Positions 6,085-11,433 of a stretch of 11,433 nt of DNA are shown here, one piece after another (within the stretch, counting starts at the first letter, position 1; each line of letters opens with the position of its first letter). The position numbers were made by a program, and so were the translations under genes. Under the pieces are notes generated by a model that was not told where the DNA came from, ran no database searches, and saw only the letters and a program-made list of their open reading frames with translations. Source of the DNA: Alphaproteobacteria bacterium (lineage in GTDB: Bacteria > Pseudomonadota > Alphaproteobacteria > Geminicoccales > Geminicoccaceae); NCBI GenBank assembly GCA_026984595.1, contig JALSRW010000332.1:1-11433 (forward strand). The letters run 5' to 3'.

Positions 6085-7197
6085 TCACCGACGGTTCCCC
6101 GTACTCAGGCGTCGCTCGACATACTGGCTGTAACGCGACATCGCGAAACAGAAAATCCAGAAGCCGAAGGCGGCGAAAATGTAGCTCTCCGCGGCCAGCC
6201 CCAGCCACTGCGGATCGGTGACGATGAGCTTGGCCATGCCCAGCAGATCGAACAGGCCGATGATGGTCACCAGCGAGGTATCCTTGAACAGGCCGATGAA
6301 GGTGTTGACGATGCCCGGGATGACCAGCCGGAGGGCCTGCGGCAGGATGATGAGCCCGGTCGTCTGCCAGTAGCCCAGCCCCAGCGCCATCGCCGCCTCG
6401 TACTGGCCCTTGGGAATGGCCTGCAGGCCGCCCCGCACCACCTCGGCCATGTAGGCGGCGGAAAACAGGGCGACGCCCACGAGCGCCCGCATCAGCTTGT
6501 CGAAATTGACCCCGGCCGGCAGGAACAGCGGCAGCATCACCGAAGCCATGAACAGCACGGTCACCAACGGCACGCCGCGAACGAGCTCGATGAAGGCGAC
6601 GGATAGCGATTTGATCACCGGCATCGAGGAACGCCGCCCCAGGGCCAGCAGGATGCCCAGCGGGAAGGAGGCGGTGATTCCCACCCCGGCGATCACCAAG
6701 GTCAGGAACAGCCCGCCCCAGCGCGGCGTCTCGACCACCGGCAGTCCCAGCCAGCCGCCGTAGAACAGCGCGTAGCCGATCACCGGGTAGATCACGACCA
6801 GGCCCACCGCATAGGTCAGCCGGTGGCGGAAGCGCTCGAGGAAGAGCGGTACCATCGCCACGACCGCGATGGCGAAGGCGAGATCGACCCGCCAACGCTG
6901 CTCCTCCGGGTAGAGCCCGTAGATGTACTGGCCGAAACGCACCTTGATCAGCGTCCAGCAGGCACCGCCGAAATCACAGGCTTCCTTGCTGGTACCGGAA
7001 ATGGTGGCATCGAGGACCGCCCAGCGGAACAGCGGCACCAGCACGATGTACAGGAGATAGCCGACGAGGATGGTCAGCAGGCTGTTGAACCAGCTCGAAA
7101 AGAGATTGTGTTTGAGCCAGGCCAGAACCGTGATCCGCTCCGTGACCGGCGGTCCGATCTCGGATGCGGTGGCGCCGGCTCGTCCCTCCGTTGCCAT
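6085..7197 (-). CDS. aapM: Inner-membrane permease AapM of the amino-acid ABC transporter
   Basis: The 370-residue protein is one of two channel-forming subunits. The N-terminal half has hydrophobic segments near 38-58, 105-120 and 128-148. The conserved permease domain (about 160-360) holds IELVRGVPLVTVLFM (203-217) and the EAA loop EVVRGGLQAIPKGQYEAAMALGLG (252-275), which docks on the ATPase. The long N-terminal extension with a soluble periplasmic-looking part (65-100) is typical of AapM/BztC and unlike the shorter GlnP/HisM. It starts 3 bp after the aapQ stop; GGAG within the aapQ end serves as ribosome-binding site, so coupling to aapQ is likely. It should pair with AapQ as a heterodimer. 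Confidence 0.95.
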   Translation of the reverse strand: MATEGRAGATASEIGPPVTERITVLAWLKHNLFSSWFNSLLTILVGYLLYIVLVPLFRWAVLDATISGTSKEACDFGGACWTLIKVRFGQYIYGLYPEEQRWRVDLAFAIAVVAMVPLFLERFRHRLTYAVGLVVIYPVIGYALFYGGWLGLPVVETPRWGGLFLTLVIAGVGITASFPLGILLALGRRSSMPVIKSLSVAFIELVRGVPLVTVLFMASVMLPLFLPAGVNFDKLMRALVGVALFSAAYMAEVVRGGLQAIPKGQYEAAMALGLGYWQTTGLIILPQALRLVIPGIVNTFIGLFKDTSLVTIIGLFDLLGMAKLIVTDPQWLGLAAESYIFAAFGFWIFCFAMSRYSQYVERRLSTGNRR

Positions 7198-7200
7198 GGC

Positions 7201-8388
7201 TCAGCGCTCCACCAGCGCCATGCGCGCATTGTACCAGTTCATGAAGGCCGAAATCCCGAGGCTCAGCGACAGATAGACGGCCATGGTGATGGCGATCACC
7301 TCCACCGCCTGGCCGGTCTGGTTGTTGATGGTGCCGGCGACATTGAAGAAATCCGGGTAGGCGATGGCCACCCCGAGGGAGGAGTTCTTGGTGAGGTTGA
7401 GATACTGGCTGGTCTGCGGCGGAATGATCACCCGGAGCGCCTGGGGGATGACGATCAGGCGCAGGGTCTGGGTGCGCGACAGCCCCAGCGCATAGGCCGC
7501 CTCCCATTGCCCCTTGTGGATGGCGAGGATGCCCGCCCGTACGATCTCGGCGATGAAGGCCCCGGTGTAGATGGAGAGCCCGGCGACCATGGCCATGAAC
7601 TCGGGCAGCATGACGAGGCCGCCGGAGATCCGGAACTTGCCGAGCTTGGGATATTCCAAGGTGATCGGCATCCCCGCCAACACATAGCCCAGCAGCGGCA
7701 GCAGGACGAGGAGGGCGAGCGAGGTCCAGAACACCGGAAAGGGCTGGCCGGTGGCCTCGAAACGCCTGCGCGCCCAGCGCGCCAGCAGCCATACGGCGAG
7801 GATGGCGAGCAGCACCGAGGCGAGGAAGATGGCGGTACCTTCCCCGAACACGGGTTTGGGCAGGAACAGCCCCCGGATATTGAGATAGGCCCCCTCGCCG
7901 ATGGCGATGCTGTCCCGCGGCGCGGGCAGCCCGCCGAGCACCACGAAATACCAGACGATGAGCTGCAGCAGGAGCGGGATGTTGCGCATGATCTCGACAT
8001 AGGCGGCGGCCACCTTGGCCACCAGCCAGTTCGAGGAGAGCCGCGCCACGCCCATCACCAGACCGAAGAACGTCGCCAGAACGATCCCCACCACCGCGAC
8101 ATAGAAGGTGTTGATGAGGCCGACGAGGAATGCCCGGCCGTAGGTGTAGGTGCGGTCGTAGTCGATCAGGGTCTGGCTGATATCGAAACCGGCCGTCTGC
8201 CACAGAAAGTCGAATCCGGAGGCGACCCCGAGCCGCTCGCGGTTGGCGATGGTGTTGTTGACGAGATAGGCGACGCCGGCCACCACCAGCAGCAACACCA
8301 CGGTCTGCGCGAAGAGCGCGCGGATCTTGGGGTTGTTCCAAAAGGAGGTTCGAGTCTTTCCACCGGGTCGGAGCTCGGCAACAGCCAT
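7201..8388 (-). CDS. aapQ: Inner-membrane permease AapQ of the amino-acid ABC transporter
   Basis: The 395-residue protein is the partner channel subunit. It has an N-terminal membrane segment (26-43), the start of the permease domain at FLVGLINTFYVAVVGIVLAT (87-106), MRNIPLLLQLIVWYF (134-148), a long insert with two further hydrophobic segments (about 186-240), and the EAA loop EIVRAGILAIHKGQWEAAYALGLS (281-304) followed by PQALRVIIPPQTSQYLNLTKNSSL. The insert that splits the domain is characteristic of AapQ/BztB. The ATG at 8388 is preceded by GGGAGGTT at 5-6 nt. It is second in the operon, about 106 bp after aapJ. Confidence 0.95.
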   Translation of the reverse strand: MAVAELRPGGKTRTSFWNNPKIRALFAQTVVLLLVVAGVAYLVNNTIANRERLGVASGFDFLWQTAGFDISQTLIDYDRTYTYGRAFLVGLINTFYVAVVGIVLATFFGLVMGVARLSSNWLVAKVAAAYVEIMRNIPLLLQLIVWYFVVLGGLPAPRDSIAIGEGAYLNIRGLFLPKPVFGEGTAIFLASVLLAILAVWLLARWARRRFEATGQPFPVFWTSLALLVLLPLLGYVLAGMPITLEYPKLGKFRISGGLVMLPEFMAMVAGLSIYTGAFIAEIVRAGILAIHKGQWEAAYALGLSRTQTLRLIVIPQALRVIIPPQTSQYLNLTKNSSLGVAIAYPDFFNVAGTINNQTGQAVEVIAITMAVYLSLSLGISAFMNWYNARMALVER

Positions 8389-8454
8389 CGGTCAACCTCC
8401 CGCCCAACGGTGCGGAATCGACGATATCGAGAGGTGGTGATCGAGAGAGAGGGA

Positions 8455-8480
8455 CGGGCCGGGCCGTCGGGCCCGGCCCG
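8455..8480 (-). terminator. Strong GC hairpin between aapJ and aapQ
   Basis: A perfect 11-bp stem, CGGGCCGGGCC (8455-8465) with GGCCCGGCCCG (8470-8480), encloses a 4-nt loop 14 bp after the aapJ stop codon. On the transcript it is followed by a pyrimidine run (TCCCTCTCTCTC) rather than a pure U-run. Such hairpins after a binding-protein gene often act as partial terminators or block 3' decay, giving more binding protein than permease; that role is inferred here from position. Confidence 0.6.
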
Positions 8481-8494
8481 CTACCATCGTCGGC

Positions 8495-9520
8495 TCACCG
8501 GAACGGCATGGAATACTGCAGGCCGCCGCGGGTCCAGAGATCGTTGAGCCCGCGCTTGATCTTGAGCGGCGTGCTCTCCCCCAGATTGCGCTCGAAGCTC
8601 TCGCCGTAATTGCCGATCTGCTTGATGATCTGGTAGGCCCAGTCGTTCGGCAGACCCAGTGCCTTGCCGAACTCACCCTCGACCCCCAGCATCCGGCGTA
8701 CCGTGGGGTTGGTGCTGTTGGCCTTGAGCTCGTCGACATTTTCGCTGGTCACGCCGTATTCCTCGGCCTCGACCATGGCGTAGAGCGACCAGCGCACGAC
8801 ATCGCCCCATTCATTGTCGCCGTGGCGTACCACCGGCCCCAGCGGCTCCTTGGAGATGACCTCGGGCAGGACCACGTAGTCGTCGGGATTCTCGAACTTG
8901 GTTCGGCTCGAATAGAGGCCCGACTGGTCGGTGGTGTAAACATCGCAACGACCGGCCTGGAAGGCGCCGATGAGCTCGTCGTTGGTCTCGAACACCACCG
9001 GCTCGTACGACATGTTGTTGGCGCGGAAGAAGTCGGCCAGGTTGAGCTCGGTGGTGGTGCCGGTCTGCACGCAGACCGAGGCGCCGTCCAGCTCGAGGGC
9101 GCTTTTCACCCCGAGGCTCTTGGGCACCATGAAGCCCTGGCCGTCATAGTAGTTGACGCCCACGAAATCGAGCCCGAGGGCGGTGTCGCGGGTCAGCGTC
9201 CAGGTCGTGTTCCGCGACAGCATGTCGATCTCGCCCGACTGCAGCGCGGTGAACCGCTCCTTGGCGGTGAGCGGCGTGTACTTCACCTTGCTGGCATCGC
9301 CGAACACGGCGGCCGCCACCGCCTTGCACAGATCGATGTCGAGCCCGGACCAGTTGCCCTTGTCGTCGACGCTGGCGAAGCCCGGCAGACCGCCGCCGTT
9401 CACCCCACACTGCACGAAGCCCTTTTCCTTGACCGCATCGAAGGTGGGCCCGGCAAGGGCCTGGCCGCCGGCGGCGAGTGCCATCACCGAAGCGGCCGCG
9501 AAGACTGTCGAAAGGCGCAT
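8495..9520 (-). CDS. aapJ: Periplasmic binding protein of general L-amino-acid ABC transporter
   Basis: The 341-residue protein captures a range of L-amino acids in the periplasm and hands them to AapQM. The first 23 residues form a signal peptide (MRLSTVF, a hydrophobic core, cleavage likely after ALA23). The mature protein is a family 3 solute-binding protein: GKLxCGVN-like VQCGVNGGGLPGF (36-48), SGLDIDLCKAVAAAVFGD (58-75), ERFTALQSGEIDML (88-101) with the ligand arginine R89, TGTTTE (153-158) and DVYTTDQSGLYSSR (193-206). Cysteines occur at 38, 65, 150 and 192 of the precursor and may form disulfides. The ATG at 9520 has a strong AAGGAGG 4 nt upstream, which rules out the longer in-frame start. 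It leads the operon and is divergent from metC. Confidence 0.96.
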   Translation of the reverse strand: MRLSTVFAAASVMALAAGGQALAGPTFDAVKEKGFVQCGVNGGGLPGFASVDDKGNWSGLDIDLCKAVAAAVFGDASKVKYTPLTAKERFTALQSGEIDMLSRNTTWTLTRDTALGLDFVGVNYYDGQGFMVPKSLGVKSALELDGASVCVQTGTTTELNLADFFRANNMSYEPVVFETNDELIGAFQAGRCDVYTTDQSGLYSSRTKFENPDDYVVLPEVISKEPLGPVVRHGDNEWGDVVRWSLYAMVEAEEYGVTSENVDELKANSTNPTVRRMLGVEGEFGKALGLPNDWAYQIIKQIGNYGESFERNLGESTPLKIKRGLNDLWTRGGLQYSMPFR

Positions 9521-9608
9521 GCGTCCTCCTTGTCCCTCGTTTTTCGAACCTACCACGCCCGCGCCTGGACGGCCGACGAGCCTCCCCCGAGACGTGGCCG
9601 TGGCTTGC

Positions 9609-9637
9609 AGCATGGCACGGCCGGCCACATCTGCCAA
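9609..9637 (-). promoter_or_regulatory. Candidate aapJ promoter
   Basis: On the minus strand, TTGGCA (9637-9632) and CATGCT (9614-9609) stand 17 bp apart, giving an expected start near 9602 and a leader of about 80 nt before aapJ. A second TTGAC lies slightly upstream of the -35. I looked for sigma-54 type GG-N10-GC spacing, which nitrogen control would suggest, and found only an off-by-one match. Confidence 0.35.
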
Positions 9638-9691
9638 CCGTCAAAGGGCGGTGCCCGCGGCGCTGGCCAGCCGCCCGCGCCGATGCTAAGG

Positions 9692-9714
9692 GCTGCGGCG
9701 GGCTTCGCCGCAGC
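9692..9714 (+). promoter_or_regulatory. Hairpin abutting the metC ribosome-binding region
   Basis: GCTGCGGCG (9692-9700) pairs perfectly with CGCCGCAGC (9706-9714) around a 5-nt loop and ends 11 nt before the metC start codon, directly against the GGGACGAG ribosome-binding region. It could limit or expose translation initiation. There is no U-run, and no recognisable SAM-riboswitch core in the leader. Confidence 0.4.
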
Positions 9715-9725
9715 GGGACGAGAAC

Positions 9726-10886
9726 ATGCGCGATTCCACCCTGGTCACCCTTCTGGGCCGCGATCCCGAGGCCCAGCACGGGCTGGTCAACCCTCCCGTC
9801 TATCGCGGTTCGACCGTGCTGTTCCCCAGCGTGGAGGCGATGGAACGGGCCCGCGCGACCCGCGCCGTCACCTACGGTCGCATCGGCACCCCCACCACCC
9901 GCGCCCTCGAGGACAGCATCGCCGCCCTCGAAGGAGGGTATCGTTGCATCCTCACCCCCTCGGGCAAGGCCGCCTGCAATCTCACCCTGGCCGCCCTGCT
10001 GCGGGCCGGCGACCATCTCCTGATGGTGGATTCGGTATACGGGCCGACCCGCCATTTCTGCGACCACACCCTCGCCCGCTTCGGCGTCGAGACGACCTAT
10101 TACGATCCCCGCATCGGCTCCGGCATCCGTGCGCTGTTCCGCCCCGAGACCCGCCTCCTGTTCCTCGAATCGCCGGGCTCGCTGACCTTCGAGGTGCAGG
10201 ACGTGCCGGCGATCACCGCCGCCGCCCGCGAAAGGGGAATCCGCACCGCCGTCGACAGCACTTGGGGAACTCCCCTCTTTTTCAAGCCGTTGACCATGGG
10301 AGTGGATGTGGCGATCCAGGCGGTGACCAAATATATCGGCGGCCATTCCGACCTCTTGATGGGTGCGGTGACCGCCAACGAGGCGGTGTTTCCCCGTCTC
10401 CGCGCCGGCATCGAGGAATTCGGCGCCCCACCCTCGCCCGAGGACTGCTGGCTCGCGCTGCGCGGACTCCGGACCCTGGCCGCCCGTCTCCAACGCCATC
10501 AGCAGAGTGCGCTCGAGATCGCCCGCTGGCTGGAGCGCCGCCCCGAGGTGTCGCGGGTACTGTTTCCGGCGCTGGAATCCCATCCCGACCACGCCTTGTG
10601 GAAGCGGGATTTCACCGGTGCCTGCGGCCTCTTCGGGGTGGTCCTGGACGGTTACGGTGAAGCCGCTGCCCGGGCGATGGCCGATGCCTTGGAGCTGTTC
10701 GGCATCGGCGCCTCCTGGGGCGGGTTCGAAAGCCTCGTTCTGGTGTCCGATCCGACCCCGGTGCGTACCGCCGTACCCTGGAAGGCGGAAGGGGCGATGC
10801 TGCGCCTGCACATCGGGCTCGAGGATCCCGAGGATCTGATCCGCGATCTGGAGGCCGGTTTCGCCGCCCTGCGCGCGGCCGGCTGA
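9726..10886 (+). CDS. metC: Cystathionine beta-lyase
   Basis: The 386-residue PLP enzyme of the Cys/Met metabolism family should cleave cystathionine to homocysteine, pyruvate and ammonia in methionine synthesis. Visible motifs are PPVYRGSTVLFPS (23-35), the YGR phosphate-binding motif (50-52) contributed across the dimer, SGKAACNLTLAALL (79-92) , the cofactor-stacking tyrosine Y105 in DSVYGPTR, the pyridine-nitrogen aspartate D177 in AVDSTWGTP, the Schiff-base lysine K202 in QAVTKYIGGHSDL, and SWGGFESLV (330-338) with R360 near LRLHIGLED. The SWGG form supports beta-lyase over gamma-synthase or gamma-lyase. The ATG at 9726 has a modest GGGACGAG site. It is divergent from aapJ, an arrangement I believe recurs in alphaproteobacteria. 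Confidence 0.93.
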   Translation: MRDSTLVTLLGRDPEAQHGLVNPPVYRGSTVLFPSVEAMERARATRAVTYGRIGTPTTRALEDSIAALEGGYRCILTPSGKAACNLTLAALLRAGDHLLMVDSVYGPTRHFCDHTLARFGVETTYYDPRIGSGIRALFRPETRLLFLESPGSLTFEVQDVPAITAAARERGIRTAVDSTWGTPLFFKPLTMGVDVAIQAVTKYIGGHSDLLMGAVTANEAVFPRLRAGIEEFGAPPSPEDCWLALRGLRTLAARLQRHQQSALEIARWLERRPEVSRVLFPALESHPDHALWKRDFTGACGLFGVVLDGYGEAAARAMADALELFGIGASWGGFESLVLVSDPTPVRTAVPWKAEGAMLRLHIGLEDPEDLIRDLEAGFAALRAAG

Positions 10887-10895
10887 AGAAAAGGA

Positions 10896-10929
10896 TACCG
10901 GAGGGCCGACCCCCCTCCCCTGTCCGGTA
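10896..10929 (+). terminator. Hairpin downstream of metC
   Basis: TACCGGA (10896-10902) pairs with TCCGGTA (10923-10929), with further GGG/CCC pairing possible inside, starting 9 bp after the metC stop. No U-run follows. It may end or protect the metC transcript; it also marks the left border of the repeat block. Confidence 0.35.
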
Positions 10930-10940
10930 CTCCCGCGCGG

Positions 10941-11083
10941 TTCTTCGCTCCTTCCCGGGCCATTCTTCCGGACGGCGGGGCGGATCGCACGGCTACCATG
11001 ATGGCCGAGCGCGGCTTCCCGGCTTTCGCAGGATACGCCGGCTTTCGCAGGGTACGGCGAAGGAATGCAGGAAGGGCGAAGAA
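10941..11083. repeat. Palindromic repeat unit 1 of 3
   Basis: The unit begins TTCTTCGCTCCTTCC and ends GGAAGGGCGAAGAA, which are inverted copies with one extra base in the left end. The left arm carries CCATTCTTCCGGACGGCGG (10960-10978), matching unit 3 at 11323-11341 in 17 of 19 positions. The centre (about 10995-11010) aligns with the centre of unit 3. It is longer than the others because of a 19-bp tandem duplication in its right arm. The three units occupy most of 10887-11433, where I find no credible gene; short frames here are translations of the repeat. Confidence 0.7.
11019..11056. repeat. 19-bp tandem duplication inside repeat unit 1
   Basis: CCGGCTTTCGCAGGATACG (11019-11037) is followed directly by a copy at 11038-11056 that differs at one base (GGA to GGG). 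Removing one copy brings unit 1 to about 124 bp, close to the other two units, so this looks like a local slippage event. Confidence 0.85.
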
Positions 11084-11112
11084 GAGCGCCGGAGAGCGCT
11101 TCGCACCCGGGA

Positions 11113-11243
11113 TTCACCGTTCTTCAACCCTTCCCCAGGTATCCTCGCGGAGGCTGGAGAAGTTGGTGGCGCAGCGAGAATGACGGCCGCCGGCAGACTC
11201 CCAGCCCTGCCAGGGTGGCGGGGAAAGGTGAAGGAAGGGTGAA
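11113..11243. repeat. Palindromic repeat unit 2 of 3
   Basis: The unit starts TTCACCGTTCTTCAACCCTT and ends with GGAAAGGTGAAGGAAGGGTG plus AA; the ends match as inverted repeats in about 17 of 22 positions. The interior arms, CCTCGCGGAGGCTGGAGA on the left and the complement of TCCCAGCCCTGCCAGGG on the right, continue the imperfect pairing. Its last 22 bases are identical to the end of unit 3. It lies 29 bp after unit 1 and in the same orientation. Confidence 0.75.
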
Positions 11244-11296
11244 CGGGGTGGGCGATCGACCGGGGAGCCGCTGACTGTCCCCCGCTCCGCCGCTCC

Positions 11297-11423
11297 TTTA
11301 CCCTTTCGCAACCCTTCCCCGCCCATTCTGCCGGACGGTGGAGAAGATGCCGGCGCGAGCATCCTGGCCGCGGCGGAGTCCCACCGGTGGCAGGATCGCA
11401 CGGAAAGGTGAAGGAAGGGTGAA
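11297..11423. repeat. Palindromic repeat unit 3 of 3
   Basis: The unit starts TTTACCCTTTCGCAACCCTT and ends GGAAAGGTGAAGGAAGGGTG plus AA, with ends matching as inverted repeats in about 16 of 22 positions. GATGC (11346-11350) and GCATC (11359-11363) flank the centre. Left-arm ATTCTGCCGGACGGTGG faces right-arm CCACCGGTGGCAGGAT as a near complement. It is 53 bp after unit 2; more copies may follow beyond the window edge. Confidence 0.75.
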
Positions 11424-11433
11424 GGTTCGGGGC

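Noticed and set aside
6823..8547. 574-codon plus-strand frame rich in H, G, D and E
   Set aside because: It mirrors aapM and aapQ on the other strand and has no family features.
9521..9725. SAM riboswitch or sigma-54 promoter between aapJ and metC
   Set aside because: I found no SAM-II or SAM-I core, and the best GG/GC spacing is 9 rather than 10.
8822..10660. Long plus-strand frame running through aapJ and into metC
   Set aside because: It is antisense to aapJ and out of frame with metC, and becomes arginine/proline-rich; the true metC frame has all catalytic residues.
9144..11117. 657-codon minus-strand frame opposite metC
   Set aside because: No motifs, glycine/arginine-rich, fully covered by metC and aapJ in better frames.
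11114..11401. 95-codon minus-strand frame containing SSPPSGRMGGEGLRKGKG
   Set aside because: It is the translation of the palindromic repeat units and has no independent support as a gene.

Overview
The window looks like chromosomal DNA from a GC-rich alphaproteobacterium, perhaps from the Rhodospirillales or a related order. This rests on the high GC content by eye, the complete aapJQMP-type amino-acid ABC operon next to a divergent metC, and the protein sequences; no taxonomic marker gene is present. I find ten intact or edge-truncated protein genes, one decayed gene, and a non-coding block at the right end filled with diverged palindromic repeats. There are no tRNA or rRNA genes, CRISPR arrays or transposases.

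Left part (1-3470): On the minus strand lie the N-terminal part of an AMP-forming acyl-CoA synthetase, cut by the window edge, and upstream of it a cytosolic diguanylate cyclase with intact GGEEF and RxxD sites. Transcribed away from the cyclase is a ManC/AlgA-type mannose-1-phosphate guanylyltransferase. It keeps a good nucleotidyltransferase domain, but its C-terminal isomerase cupin has lost the expected metal ligands. The cyclase and manC share a 214-bp divergent region with a small dyad and two back-to-back hairpins. A c-di-GMP enzyme facing a GDP-mannose enzyme suggests a link to exopolysaccharide.

Middle (3482-5297): An ArsR repressor and a COG0701 (ArsP/YraQ-like) permease overlap by ATGA and form a two-gene minus-strand unit, preceded by a clear imperfect palindromic operator. 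Directly upstream is a remnant of a nitrite/sulfite reductase hemoprotein gene, with a frameshift near its start and no coding continuation after about residue 95.

Right part (5298-10886): aapJ, aapQ, aapM and aapP (periplasmic binding protein, two permeases, ATPase) form one minus-strand operon for broad-range L-amino-acid uptake, with a strong GC hairpin between aapJ and aapQ. Divergent from aapJ is metC (cystathionine beta-lyase), whose short leader holds a 9-bp hairpin abutting the ribosome-binding region.

Right end (10887-11433): There is no credible gene. Three diverged units of about 127-143 bp, each a long imperfect palindrome with similar ends, stand in the same orientation and fill most of this stretch. 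This is the least explained part of the window. Otherwise the gene content is ordinary, and I do not see an evident new multi-gene system.
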